Numbered from the stretch's first letter, positions 11,401 through 23,160 are shown. The stretch is 64,000 nt of DNA from Nageia nagi (GCA_050084985.1 JBITNC010000001.1:62186001-62250000); one strand, 5' to 3'. The notes: generated by a model from the sequence alone, not told the origin. Translations and numbers: made by a program.

Positions 11401-13004
11401 GTATACAAATTCTCCCCTTATTACTTAACATTCTATCCCTAAAGATAGCATACCAATTTTTAACAAGATTAAAAAATTGCATGTTCAAAAAATCTAATTT
11501 TTATGTAAATGCAAAAAAAATTCCTTTTTACTTAAAAATACAATGGCTAAATAGCATACCTCTATCACTTAAATATGAGAAGATATAATGCTACTTTGTA
11601 ACTAAGTAGTTTAAAATACTTTTAGGTAAGCAAAAAATTGCTATTAATGTCAATATTTTACAATCTAGTATATATTTGAAGTCAAAAGTCATAATACTTT
11701 CAAATATTTGCAATCATTAGCTAAAGAATATAATTACTTGCAAGCCATACCCTACTTAGTGCAAAACAAAAGAACATAGAAAGCCCACACTCAACCTATA
11801 TGCATTACATTTATCATCAAATTTAGTGATCCTTTTACATGAAACTCCACATATAGTGTCATGATGAAAAAAAGTTGCTTGTAAAAGGAAAAACATTAAA
11901 TGCCCCTTAATGAAGCCATGGAGAGCCATGCAAGAGGGAGACAACTACAATAAGGAGGTGAGCATGAGCTAGTAGGGGTGGTTTGATCAAATAAAAGGAA
12001 AAAAATCCCTAGTCAAGTTGAGTATATTAGCCATATAGGAACTACAATAGAAGGAGGGAGAGCAGCCAAGTAAAGGAAGGATCAGTCATGTGAGGTGGGA
12101 GTAGAGGGCCTAGCAGGTAGCAACCAAAGATGGGAGGAGAGTAGCTAATAAAAGGGATGGAGAAATTGGAGAGAAACAAATAGTCATAGATATGGATGGA
12201 GAGGTCATCAATAAGGATCTTAAATTTGTTGTTCTTCCTCTTAAATTAGGAACCCTAGCCTTATCCCAAGTTAACAAAATGGATGCCCATTATAATCACC
12301 AAAGTCAACATAGATATTCCTAACAACCACTCTTACCTTTAATTTATAAATGTGTTAGTCATGCCATGTTATTTCCTAAGGGGAATGGGGAAGTTTTTCT
12401 AATCCCCATGTCCCAACCCTTTTATAAGCTGTGTCAAATTGCTCAATATTATCAAGTTTAGTGAGTAGAAAATATACTTATAAATTTTTTTCATCAAAAT
12501 ATCTAAGATTTAAACACTTTTCAACATCACCAATTACTCTCTTTCAATGACCTTAATCTATCACTATCAATCCCCATTTTCTATTGTGAGCTACTAAGGG
12601 ATAGAATAGGTTATGGAGCAAGGGCACCAAACCCTTGTTGACTTTTTCTACTAATTTTTCTATTGGAAATGTGCACTTGGAAATGTTTCAGAGAGGTAAT
12701 CTCATAAGCGTAAGATAGATTCATATATTATATAAGTTCAAATTATGTTGTTGAGCTGATATGATGTGAACTACCACTACACTAATTGACTTTGTGCATA
12801 TATTGTAGAAGGCAAAATGGTCACTAGATGCAGCAAAAAAACAAAAATTGAATTGCATATTACAAATATATAAAAGATTGTAATAAAATTTCCCTCCCCT
12901 TTTTTTATTGAGTCTTTGTAATATTATTTTTCATAAGATTACATAAATCTTATATACTAACCTCTTAAAAAAAATGTATATCATTGTATTAAGCATTTTT
13001 GCAA

Positions 13005-13290
13005 AAAAAATTACTAACATAAGAGGTTAAACAATTTCATCTCTAAAAACAAATACACTAACATATCTCACAAACTATGTTAGTATAACAAAAAATTATA
13101 CAATATTGAAATTTTTGTTAGCCATATTTTTTTAAAAGGTTATAGCTATATAGATAGAGCAATTTTTTTAAAAAATTACAACTAACATAGAAAAAATTAG
13201 TATAAATAATACTTGCATTATATTGCTATTTAGAAAAATATTTTGAAAAAAAAATTAACTAGCATTTAACATATATGTTAGTATCATAAA
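13005..13290. repeat. Cluster of direct and inverted ACTAACATA motifs
   Basis: The motif actaacata and its reverse complement tatgttagt recur six to seven times here, including a small palindrome ctaacatatc...aactatgttag near 13050-13085. It could be the remains of a fold-back element or a decayed satellite; its borders are not visible. Confidence 0.4.
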
Positions 13291-13418
13291 TCAATAATCC
13301 AACAAATAACCAAGAAGGAAGGAATTTATACCTTCTCTTGATTTTAACTCAATAATGGAGTGTAAGATAAAGAATGAATGAGGATCACCAAGATGTTGAA
13401 CAAGAGCTTTCACATCAT

Positions 13419-13430
13419 GCTTTGATACGA
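13419..13430 (-). other. Primer-binding site of copia element B
   Basis: The minus strand reads TCGTATCAAAGC against the initiator-Met primer site TGGTATCAGAGC used by most plant copia elements (9 of 12 positions). It begins two bases inside the 5' LTR edge, the expected spacing. Confidence 0.7.
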
Positions 13431-13432
13431 AA

Positions 13433-13962
13433 TGAGAGAATTAAAGTATAAACTAACAATTCTAAAATCCTAAGATCACATGAAAGCTTAGAATACACAT
13501 GTAACAAAATCACAAAGCAATATCACAAAGATAACACAAGATGTAAGTGGTTCCTCCAACTAGGAGTACATCCACTAACTAGATCTCTCTTCTTAACAAA
13601 TATGAACTCTTACAATCCTCCTACACTTTTCTCCTAAACACTATCCTATAGCATAACTTTACTCCACAAATTAGTGTGTAGTCACAAAGAGGGACCCTTC
13701 TATTTATAGGCCAAAATCCCCCTTTGAATCACCTTTTTATCCAATGTACAAAAGAATGACATGCACATCCTTTTACCAAAGGGGCATGCTCATGACATGG
13801 AGTGTAGGATAAGTTAAATTATCATATTCATATAAATACTTAAGGTATAAAATGATATCATTAAGTATTAGTGAACTTACATAGAAGATTATTATAAAAC
13901 CTTTAAAATAATACATTATATATTCCAAACAAATTTACAAGGGTATGGGACTACTAGCAACA
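13433..13962 (-). repeat. 5' LTR of copia element B
   Basis: On the minus strand the 530-bp segment begins TGTTGCTAGTAG and ends AATTCTCTCA, the TG...CA termini of an LTR. The inner edge is set by the primer site, the outer edge by the point where PMD coding sense begins on the other side (about 13976). The second LTR is outside the window, so the outer border is inferred. Confidence 0.7.
13701..13710 (-). promoter_or_regulatory. TATA box in the LTR of element B
   Basis: The minus strand reads CCTATAAATA about 250 bases inside the LTR, followed by a moderately GC-richer stretch, the usual layout of a copia U3/R border. Confidence 0.6.
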
Positions 13963-14472
13963 AAAGAAGGGAGTTTCGCTTCATGATACAGTGTACATAC
14001 TAGCTAAGGATCAGGATCTTACTTGATAGTTCTTGCTGTATGTGGCTATTCTTATCAATACAATCCTCTATAGCTATAAGAACCATGAATATTTTCACAT
14101 AGGGTACATTCCCATTATTTGAGAGATATGCGTTTAGGGAGAGAGGTATGCATGGACTCCATGCATTTTGGCTATGTTGTACATAGATCTTCATAGCTTT
14201 GTATCTATGAAGAGGGGATGGAAGTTGATGGTTCACTCTTTTATGGTTTTAGTATGGAAATATGAGCATATTAGTGTGTATCACACATATCTACTAATGG
14301 TGATCCATGTAGATATTCTTAGATAGGTTAGTTGGAAGACTAGGAAGAGGGTGGTAGCTACTCAAAGTTTGTATTAGTGTTGATGGCTCATTGACCATGT
14401 TGATGAGTAGGACATAATTTGGGATCCATATTTTGACTTTCCCATATGGGTATAGATGAATGATGAACTATA

Positions 14473-14522
14473 GAGGAGGAGGAAGGAGGAGAGGAAGAGG
14501 AGGAAGAAGAGAAGGAGGAGGA
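14473..14522 (+). repeat. GA-rich purine tract
   Basis: About 50 bases of almost pure purine (gaggaggaaggaggagagg type) interrupt the PMD relic shortly after its W-D-P-Y motif. Confidence 0.8.
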
Positions 14523-14928
14523 TATAATAAAGGAGGCCATGGATAATAGCATGTCCCCCTTGCATCACCTCTAATAAGGACCTTGATGGTCAAAGCTATT
14601 TCCCTTGACCCAGATGTGATAGATAAGAAAGAAGTGTGGTTTATATATTTTATGTTATTGGCAAGATTTTATGGTCATATAGAGGCTAATATGAGATTGG
14701 TTGGTTATTTATGTAGCGATGTAGATGGATATCAATATGCTTAACATGTGAGTGGCTACAAGGGATGCATAGATTGTTATCCTTAAAGGTCATATAGAGG
14801 CATTGTAGGCCCTCCCACACATGATGTAGGATGTGTAGATCAATAGGTTTGAGTACATGATTATGTTGATGGATTAGCTATTGATGCAGATGTAGGTGTC
14901 TATCAGCTGATCCTGATCAAGATTTAGA

Positions 14929-14952
14929 GTTAGGTCTAGGTCTAGGTCTAGG
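14929..14952 (+). repeat. Short hexamer repeat (GGTCTA)n
   Basis: Three to four copies of the hexamer ggtcta lie in a row near the end of the PMD relic. Confidence 0.7.
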
Positions 14953-14960
14953 ACTTAGGA

Positions 14961-15046
14961 GTCATATGTGGCTCAGAGTTCCCAAGGTGGGAACTAATTG
15001 AATGAGGCCTATTGGAAATCCATGTAGTTTTTGTAAAATTTTGATG

Positions 15047-15091
<45 letters not shown>

Positions 15092-15559
15092 GCAACATTT
15101 ATGGATGACATGTGAGTTTCAAATTTTGATGGATGTGTGCATTTTTTTAATTTTAAGAGCAAAAATGAACAAACACACTTAATGAACCAATTTGATGAAA
15201 TTAAGATAAAATAAACATAAGGATAAAAATAGAGGAAATAAATGACCAAAAAGAGACAAATAGAGAAAAGAAAACAAGAAATAGTCTAGTAGATTAGGCC
15301 AGGAATAGAGTAGCAACACTAGATTCTAATGGTATTACTCAGCTAAAGAGAGGGACAAGGGACCATTTTGATAAGATAGATGAATGACATGATAAAACAT
15401 AAAAAAGGTACACTAGAAAGGAATGAAAGGAAAAATAAAACTTATGGAATGGTCTAGACACCATCAAAATTATAAATCATACCCAAATTTGGAGGCTAAT
15501 ATGGTGGCTAGGGTGTACTCATAGTGTTGGTATGTACTTGCTTCTTGCTATCATCCATT
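14961..15559. other. Non-coding joint between PMD relic and gag relic C
   Basis: The stretch holds an AT dinucleotide repeat and otherwise low-complexity AT-rich sequence. The polymerase expected downstream of gag C on the minus strand is absent, so a deletion or insertion border must fall here. Confidence 0.5.
15045..15091. repeat. (AT)n microsatellite
   Basis: About 22 AT units with one phase break (attata). It gives rise to an artefactual Tyr-Ile-rich reading frame on the minus strand. Confidence 0.95.
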
Positions 15560-17672
15560 TATACTTTCTTGAACTATGGGAATGTGTTGTTGAATATTGT
15601 TAGCCTTCAATTTTGTGGATGTATAGGTCCATCCAATAGGCTCTTTTTCTCAATTTGATACTTATGTTCTTGCAAAATCTTCATGGTCAACTTGAACTTA
15701 CATTTTTTCATGCAATTCTTGGATCACATTTCTCAGATGATAGCATTATTTTATGACATTATTGGCTCTTCTATGGAAGTTACAAAATAGATGGGCTATA
15801 TAGTTCACAAGTTTTATGCAAAGGGGTTCTCTCATGGGAGGGTAATAGACTAGATTTTTGAAACCAAAGAAACTAATACCTCATTAATAACTGCATGGAA
15901 TTCTATGTACCAGTAGGGTTTGGGCTCCTAAACCTCTATATCATCATGATTGATCCTAGTAATTAGATGGACTTTTGGTTTAGGTTGGACTCTAGGTTTT
16001 CTAGTTTGGCCTAGGTTGGATGAGACTTTTTCATATGTTCCATAGGCTCATTATAGGATTGGTGATCAGATTCTCAATGAATATTTTCATTAACAAGTTG
16101 TTCATAAGGAAGGTCCTTAATTTTTGCAAATGCATGATGATAGGATGGGAGTAAGGCTCTAAGGAGGATGTGTTTTTTAATGGTAGAGGGAAGTTGGATC
16201 CTATTAGCTATTTTATACTAGTCAATGATGAAATCATGAATGAGTTGACCTTGGTTTTGTTTGAGATGGTAGATATCCTTCAAATATGCCTCAAGAGAGA
16301 AAAATAGGTAATAACAATCCAAGAATGTAGTGATGATATTATCAAAACATATGATACTCTCATTTGGTAAGCTAGTAAATCATAAAAATGATTTATATTT
16401 AAGATTGAAAGGAAACAACTTGGCAAGAAAATCATCATCATAATCAATAGCATGTGCTCCTAGATGAAATATTTGTAAATGGACTGTTGGATCAGGTTAT
16501 GCATCAAATAAAGTACAATTTACCTATTTATCATTACTTTTTGATGAATGTGTTGACAAAAAGGGTTGGTAATACCTCATGAAACTACAGGTGCTAATTT
16601 ATTGATGTAATCCCAAATATTGTCCATTTGCTTCTTTAGTGACTGTTGCTTTTAAATTGCATCATCTGGTTTGTCTGGTTGATATGGTTGTATAAAGTCT
16701 TAAGTTTTTCCTATTGGAATATCTACAAATAAACCAAAGCAACAAATTCTTTTCATTTCAATATTTCATATTAGGTCACTTACCATGGTCATTTGGCATT
16801 CTACTTTTGCATCGATGTAAACATGATCGAGCTTGAGAAACTTGAGTTCCTTATGAAGGATGATAAATTCTTCATTTTACCAACTAGGTCATATTTTCAT
16901 TCCAAATGTGATAGCAGGTTTTGATTTAACCATCTAGCTCTTTAGGATGGTATTTTGTGATGGTGGTTCCTCTTCATCAATATTGAGCATATCTTCTTCA
17001 TATTCATTATTGAGAGGGTAATATCCATTTAGGGTGAGGATAGGTTGTATTATAAGACCCACTTAGGAACCATGGTTTTCAAAGGTAGTGGTTAGGTTAG
17101 GTAATCCAATGGTGGTGCTAAGGTCAATGGCATCACTAGGTTCATTGAGGGTTAGAGGTACCAAGTTTTGATCATTAGGATAGGATTGATTATCATGAAC
17201 AAATTTACATGTAAGGGATAAAAATATTTGTAGGTTTAATGATCAAGTATTATGGTCATTTCATTTTATGTTTTTTGGATCATTTGCTTTTGCTTGGCAT
17301 ACTTAGGATCTGATTCAAAAGTAGACCCTAGGAGATGTTTTACTTTAGTATTGACTTCTTAGACACTTTGGACAAGGAGAGGAAGACATTCCTTTGTAGC
17401 TAATAATTTTCAACCATTAGGGTTGGATAAGATTTTGGTTAGTACCTCTAAGGCATTGGGTGGTAGATCCCCAAGTTTTGAGGGTTGTGAAGATTTAGCT
17501 AATGGACTATGCTCTTCTAGTGCATTATCATAGTCATCTTTAAGCAAATATTTTAGATTCATTCACTCTATCTTATGGGTGCATTTGTGTAGACCTTTCA
17601 TGCCCTAGTTTTCTTTATCAATTTAGGAGAACAATATATACTTTTTGGATATGATGTAAGAGGTGTCTCCAT
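15560..17672 (-). pseudogene. gag-region relic of Ty3-type element C
   Basis: From an ATG at 17672 the minus strand reads METPLTSYPKS, then after a frame change LEEHSPLAKSSQP, NALEVLTKILSNPNG and LLGSTFESDPKYAKQKQMI (about 17520-17250). A coiled segment SLKKQMDNIWDYINKLAP lies near 16600. The capsid part follows: LAKLFPFNLKYKSF, SLPNESIICFDNIITTFLDC, LKQNQGQLIHDFI and LLPSYHHAFAKIKDL. A knuckle-like CNFHRRANNVIK*CYHL ends the region near 15750. Stops are mostly TAG or TAA at Gln positions. No protease, RT or integrase follows on the left. Confidence 0.75.
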
Positions 17673-17788
17673 TTCTATAACACTTAGAAGTTTTGATATT
17701 AGTCTTATCTAAAACTTTAAGGTTTCGATGCAATTAGTGAGAAATTGCAAAAGAAATAAAAAGCTCACAATTTAGGGTTTTTTACAAA

Positions 17789-17804
17789 GATGTCCGATAC
17801 ACCA
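17789..17804 (-). other. Candidate primer-binding site of element C
   Basis: The minus strand reads TGGTGTATCGGACATC between the putative LTR and the gag start, with a leader of about 120 bases. It starts with TGG. Part of it (ATCGGACATCTTTG) resembles a sequence upstream of gag K at about 63395 (ATCGACATCTTGTG). Confidence 0.4.
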
Positions 17805-18624
17805 TTTATTTTTACTATAAAAGGAATTAATTAAATAAAATTAATATAGTAAATTATAGATGATTAAATGTAAACTTAATAAATTCCTTGATAGCTGTAT
17901 AGATGGATAAAGTGAGTAAATGAATATCTTTAAGATATTAATCTATCAATACTAGAAAATGAAAGATAGAAACTTGTGACCTACCTATGATGATGAATGA
18001 AGGCAATTTTCAACTAAATGGTGATGAATGATGAATGATGCCAAAATATGGAGCTATGAACCCCTTCATGAACTAAGTGGTGAAGCTTAGAACCCAATAA
18101 TGGTGCTCCATTATGTGCTCAACTTGACACTAGTTGAGATAATGATCACAAAGATGCTTAGAGTATAACAATTTCCAATATTGATAGGTGTCATTAAGAA
18201 GCACTAGTCTTAGAGACCTTAGAAGTGCTGACTATCAAGGTGTTCAAATGATTATGGAAATTATGAGAGTAAAATGTTGTCTTACAAAGGGCATACACAT
18301 ACTTTCACCTTTATAGGCAATAAGTGCCAAGACACCTTCTTGGGCTTGTTGTGAGGCTGACACACCTATTACCATAAAACACAAAGGTAGATTAAGTTGC
18401 CCTTTATAGATAATAGACATTTATTTAAGTAAATAAACAAACTTTGGATACGTAAAAAGGTATTTTAATTAATTCAAAATCCCTTTTTAAGTGTTAACAA
18501 GGTGTTATGTCAAATTAACGTATTCATATATTAATTATAAAGTACATCCTCAACAAATACATCAATCATGTATTATGATCAATGAAGTCATGAGATCAAA
18601 TAAACCCTACAACTGAACCCCTCA
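17805..18624 (-). repeat. Candidate 5' LTR of element C
   Basis: It lies just upstream of the candidate primer site and gag. On the minus strand it starts TGAGGGGTTCAGTTG and has a TATA-like CCTATAAAGG at 18308-18317. The inner end lacks a clear CA and no second LTR copy exists in the window, so both borders are provisional. Confidence 0.45.
18308..18317 (-). promoter_or_regulatory. Candidate TATA box in the LTR of element C
   Basis: CCTATAAAGG on the minus strand, about 310 bases from the putative LTR start, in a locally less AT-rich stretch. Confidence 0.4.
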
Positions 18625-18926
18625 AATAAGTTATCCAATGTTTTAATTTGATTCTAACCTAAAATAAAAACCAATATAACAATAGACTTTGAAATGATAG
18701 AACCATAATATGAAGTTATCAAACTTCAAAGAGATATTTATTGAACCAAAATATTTATTCATGGTTATCAAATAGTTTTCTTTCATCCAAATAATAATGA
18801 ATATCAAAATAATTTTTACAATACTTATTTTATTCATATAAATATATACTTACACTAAAAATCAAAAGCTCATCAATACAAATATCAATCCACTCATTTG
18901 TAAAACTAGATTTGAGCTATGCTCGA
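18625..18926. other. Unassigned AT-rich stretch between elements C and D
   Basis: No coding sense, repeat or terminus is visible. It is probably older host or element sequence flanking the insertion of D. Confidence 0.4.
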
Positions 18927-19537
18927 TGTATACACCTAAATACAATTTTTATTAAAATAGAATTCATATTTTAAGGTATCAAAGTTGTAAAAATGTAAAA
19001 GTTTTAAAAATGTCAAAAATAACATCATAATACATGTAGTTGGTGGAAGTGCCAATAAAAAGTACCACAAACCATGTAATACATGTAGATATCAAGAAAG
19101 TAAAGGTCCAAGACATTTCTATAAAATAAGTTCAAAAGAAAAGAACTCCCTATTAGATAATCAAATATCAAATAGGTAAACTTATAAGTATCACATCATC
19201 TAAATAAAAATTATGTTTTGTAACACAACCTATATAAGGATTTATTATATACTCTTCATCATGTTTTGCATTGCTTAATTTCATCATTAGTTTTAATGAT
19301 TCTCATAGTAAAAATTCCATGCAAAGTTAAAATTCATATTATGGACATTATGGTTTTGGAGTCACACAACATCATATCTGAGTGAAGAATAAGTTCATAA
19401 CTTAGCATCTCATGTTTGATGAAGGGAAGATTCTAATGATACAAGAAAATAGATATTTATCCACATTCAAAATTTTTTAAGTATATTATGGAGAAATAGT
19501 GTTTTATTTTAACACAATTTATCATTTATGATTTACA
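18927..19537 (+). repeat. 5' LTR of element D
   Basis: Aligns with 23161-23764 throughout (shared blocks: catattttaaggtatcaaag, ctcttcatcat, tgatgaagggaaga). Divergence by eye is well above 10 percent. It ends gatttaca, followed within a few bases by TTAGTGAACCCAATG, a possible primer site. Confidence 0.85.
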
Positions 19538-19879
19538 TATTAGTGAACCCAATGTTTTGGGTGATCTTGTACACATGGATAAGATTTCACATAATTATAT
19601 GATAGATCATGTACTATCAATGCCATGATCTACATGTTATAGAGGCATTGATGTTGTTGATATGGGTATTACCTAACATATCCAAACTACATTTTAGGGA
19701 TTGATGATTGAATTTGGGAAGATGATGGATAATGTTATTTATATATAAATTTTGTAAACTTCTACAATTACCAAATAGAACCCTACTAATCCCACCCTAC
19801 TTAAAAAGGGTATCAAAAATTGAGAGCCAATAGAAAGAATAGGAAAATCAGGAATACTATGATGGTATCTTTACTTAAA

Positions 19880-20300
19880 CACTTATTAGAGGATATCTAT
19901 AACTTTCCCCTACCACCCAACCTCAAGTCCCCTAATTTTAAGATGTTCAATAGTGATCAAGACCTTAAACAACATCTTGTAAGCTTTCAATAGTGCTTAT
20001 TGAAATTTGGATATGAAGAGAAGTTGGTAACCATGTTTTTCCTAAGGAGTCTAAAGGGAGATGCCAACCAATGGTTCTATAACCTACCACCTAATTTGAT
20101 TGATTCTTTTAAGTTATTATTCAATGAATTCATGGATCAATATAAGTACAATATTAGGGAGCATTCCATGGTTATAGAATTATATGCTCTCCATTAATGG
20201 ATCAATGAAGCACTCCAAAATTATATTCTAAGATTCTAAAAGGTATGATATTCCATAAAAATTAAATTATATGAACATAATATTTGTGTTATTTTTCTTA
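19880..20300 (+). pseudogene. gag of element D
   Basis: The plus strand reads NFKMFNSDQDLKQHLVSF, then an open stretch with KFGYEEKLVTMFFLRSLKGD, ANQWFYNLPPNLIDSF and FMDQYKYNIREHSMV. This is the same Ty3 gag capsid signature as in element A (GDANQWFYNL here, GEAHEWFYSL there). After a TAA at 20196 it continues WINEALQNYILRF. The upstream leader from 19538 has no clear start codon. Confidence 0.8.
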
Positions 20301-20909
20301 AATATTTTCTTTCATTTATTAAGCAATATGCACTTAATTGTAATGAATTTGGAATTGGCATAATGAAAAAAACTCTTAGCAAAAGAAAGGATTTTAATTG
20401 AGCTTGGAATAGTTAAATATGCATCTAATTCATATAATAAGAATGGTCATAAAATTTATGCTAAAAAGGAAGAGAAAAATATAAATATGGATGAGGTACT
20501 TGCTTTAACTAGATCTACCACACAAAGAGAGCATACATGTACTTTTTCTATTCCTCCAAGGTTTATTTTGTAGGATCCTATCAAAAAGAGGTTGTTGAAA
20601 CATTTGGATAGAGCAACTCAAGATGATTATGTGAAATTTGATAAACAAGAAGTTTATTACTCTTATCATCAAAGAAGAGGGTACACTACAAACTAATTTG
20701 GCCATTTGGATGTTATTATCTTGGATCTGATTGCATAAGGACTGTATGAAGTAAGGGATACAAGATTTCACCCTCCAAATCAATTAGGTAATACCATATT
20801 AGTAGATGAAGAAATTTATGCTTCAATTCATAGAGGATATCTAAGATCCATCCCAAATCTAGTCATCAATGAATAAGTAAGTTTCCCACTTGACCCTAAG
20901 GCTTATAGT
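20301..20909 (+). pseudogene. Degenerate post-gag region of element D
   Basis: Fragments in several frames only, for example KEVVETFG and DPIKKRLLKHLDRATQDDYV (near 20575). The position matches the region between gag and protease in plant Ty3 elements; nothing more can be assigned. Confidence 0.45.
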
Positions 20910-21148
20910 ATGATAGAACAATTAAAAACTACTCCTAACAAGATTAGTTTGAATGACCTTTTTAGTTCATCAGATAATCATAGGGAAACTTTATATGAAT
21001 TGTTCAAAAAAGTGAAGGTATCTAAAAATATTTATGTTGCTACATTTTTTGAGAAAATTCAATTCCTTAAAGAATGCTATATAATAAATTTTGTCAATTC
21101 TAAAAAACTTAATAAAAAAGTTCTTCCTAAATGTCTATCCTTTCCATA
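20910..21148 (+). pseudogene. Pre-protease linker of element D
   Basis: A 79-codon open stretch begins MIEQLKTTPNKISLNDL and continues SSSDNHRETLYELFKKVKV. It matches the linker of element A (LIEQLKNTQAKVSLFELLQ) and of plant Ty3 elements in general. The aspartic protease that should follow is not recognisable. Confidence 0.75.
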
Positions 21149-22788
21149 AAATCTAAGATATATGGTTGGAAAATATGAGGTTAATGAATATCTTCTCTCA
21201 TAAATTTTTGTAAGATATACAATATAATGATGTAAAATCCCACCCATGTATGATCCTAAGTTTTGTATTATGGGTATATATATAAGCTTAGGTTACAGAC
21301 GTAGGCATGGGAATGTATAGAATTTAGAACTTGGATCCTTTGGCTTTTGTTAAAGATTTTTACTGTTAAAAATAGTACAATATGAGAAATTCCCATGTTA
21401 TTTTAAGGGGTTTCCATGCATTGAAAATGAAATAAATTCAAATCCATATTATTCTTCTACATCTCTACCACCTTATCCTTATCTTATAAAATCCAAAATG
21501 ATAAAAGAAAATCTAGGTAAATTTTCTAATTCTTTTCCATTTTCTTTTACAAAAAAAGTATATGACACCAAATTAAAATTATAAGGGAGGGGATTTGGGC
21601 AAGTCATAAAAATAAATAACTTCTTTTCCTACAAATTTAGGTGCTAAAAAATAAAAATAAAGGGATAGGTAGTGATCAAAATACTAACAAAAATTAGGGC
21701 CTATAAAGTTTATTCTAGAATGTAATTTGATAGATCTTTTTAATGACATTAATGAGCATTTGTGGAATGATGATATTGTCTTTCTTGAGTTTGATTATTT
21801 TCCTATTGATGATTTTATAATGGAATACATAGGGACACATTCTAAGTTGCCAAATCAAATTGAAAAAGGAAACCACTTTATGTTCTAAGTCAATATGAAT
21901 ACTTTGAACAAGAAGTAAATTTCATTGAGGTTATGCAAGTACAAGTTGATGATGAAGAGGCTAAAATTCATGATGCTCATAGATTAGAGGAGTTACCTTC
22001 CTTGTTACAAAAGAAATATTAATTGAAATTTACTATTGAAAAATTTATTGATATTAATATTGGAACAAGTGAGTAAGAGAGGATGACCAAAATTAGAGCT
22101 GCTCTTAACACACATTAGCAAACAAGTTTACCACTTAAAAAGGGAGCAAAACCTATCAAGAAAAAACCAAGAAAGAGGTGTCCTTGTAAATACTTATTAG
22201 TTAAGAAAGAGATTTAAAAACATTTAAATGAATATATATCAAAAAATTCTATGCATAGTGTAACAACTTTGTACCTCACTCATCATGATGCATCTTTATT
22301 AAAAACATGTAAATTATCATATATTTTTTATTTCTATTTTCCTTCCTAATTTTTACACTATGTCGATGTCATTCCTCTAATTCCACAGTGTCCACATCAT
22401 ACCCTTTATTCAATAAAAAAAATTCCTATTTGTGAAAATCATCTTTTTTGGGGAAAATAGGCCAAAAAAAGGTTTATGATTGTAGCCATAAAGGCATAAT
22501 GTTTGTGGACCATGGACATAAAATGCTAGGTCATAAATGGTCATTGATACAACTAGTGAGAGTTCACTCACTTAAATCAAAATAGTGATACAAATTTTAG
22601 TGGATATGTTGACATTAACACATACTAAATGGATGATCTACTCACTATGTATTCAAACATGCAAGTTCCAAACTATCTTTAAAGGTGTCCAGAGAAAAAG
22701 ATCAATAAATAAATATAGCAAACTCATATCATTCATACCATTAGAAGTATTATATATAAATAATTAATTGCCTTCATTATTTATCCAA
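21149..22788 (+). other. Decayed interior of element D
   Basis: Scattered coding sense survives, best at 21940-22230 with DAHRLEELPSLLQKKY, FIDINIGTSE and KPIKKKPRKRCPCKYLL, which resembles the spacer before RT in plant Ty3 elements. No RT, RNase H or integrase motif is seen in any frame. Confidence 0.5.
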
Positions 22789-22912
22789 TGAATCCTTAGT
22801 AACACTATAATTCCTCTACATCCACTATATGAATTTTAGTATACCCATAATGAACCCTTAGTAACACTAGAATTCCTCTACATCCACTATATGAATTTTA
22901 GTATAGCCACAA
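22789..22912. repeat. Tandem duplication, 62-bp unit, two copies
   Basis: Units 22789-22850 and 22851-22912 differ at only a few positions (core attcctctacatccactata). It lies in the 3' part of element D, upstream of its 3' LTR. Confidence 0.9.
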
Positions 22913-23160
22913 TCATCAGACTCCTTATTGCTCATAATATGAGGTAAGGATGTTGATTTTTCATACTATTTTATCTTTATTACCCCATACAAGGAGCCTT
23001 CCTAAGGAAATTAAGCCTAAAGGGGGCAAGGAAGGAGCTTCACCAAAGGTTCAAGCTACTGCAACAAGAGTTCATAATTTTTAAAAGTTTCTTTCTCTCC
23101 TATTCTTCTTTGGACATGTAATTCTATTTCTTTCCATTACACCTAAAAATATGGGTAAAA

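Larger units (their letters stand above)
10313..13418. other. 3.1-kb non-coding stretch between primer site and gag of element B
   Basis: Copia leaders are usually one to a few hundred bases, so most of this stretch is unexpected. I see no coding motif on either strand, no clear LTR pair and no poly-A tail. It contains the tandem repeats at 11180-11400 and the inverted motifs at 13005-13290. It may be an inserted non-autonomous element too decayed to delimit, or an unusually long leader. Confidence 0.45.
7236..13962 (-). mobile_element. Ty1/copia retrotransposon B, interrupted by element A
   Basis: Reading right to left on the minus strand: 5' LTR (13433-13962), primer site (13419-13430), a 3.1-kb stretch without coding sense, gag, protease, integrase and reverse transcriptase. 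RT runs in frame through its catalytic YVDD and stops at 7236, exactly at the end of element A's 3' LTR, so A inserted into B. RNase H and the 3' LTR of B must lie beyond the left edge of the window. All genes carry point stops, mostly at Gln and Trp codons. Confidence 0.88.
13976..14960 (+). pseudogene. Plant mobile domain (PMD, aminotransferase-like) gene fragment 1
   Basis: One plus-strand frame with several stops carries the C-terminal half of a PMD protein: FLLYVAILINTILYSY, then ERYAWTPCILAMLYIDLHSF, the hallmark VWKYEHI, and YRWLIDHVDEWDIIWDPY after restoring two Trp/Arg-type stops by eye. These match the family pattern of a small hydrophobic block, W-x-x-A-x-L-A-x-L-Y, W-x-Y-E-H and W-x-P-Y. 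The N-terminal half is missing: coding sense starts directly beside the LTR end of element B, so B probably inserted into this gene. PMD proteins occur in plants as host genes (MAIN/MAIL type) and inside transposable elements; this copy is dead. Confidence 0.65.

Noticed and set aside
14962-15249. Minus-strand frame of 95 codons rich in Tyr and Ile
   Set aside because: It is produced by the (AT)n microsatellite at 15045-15091.
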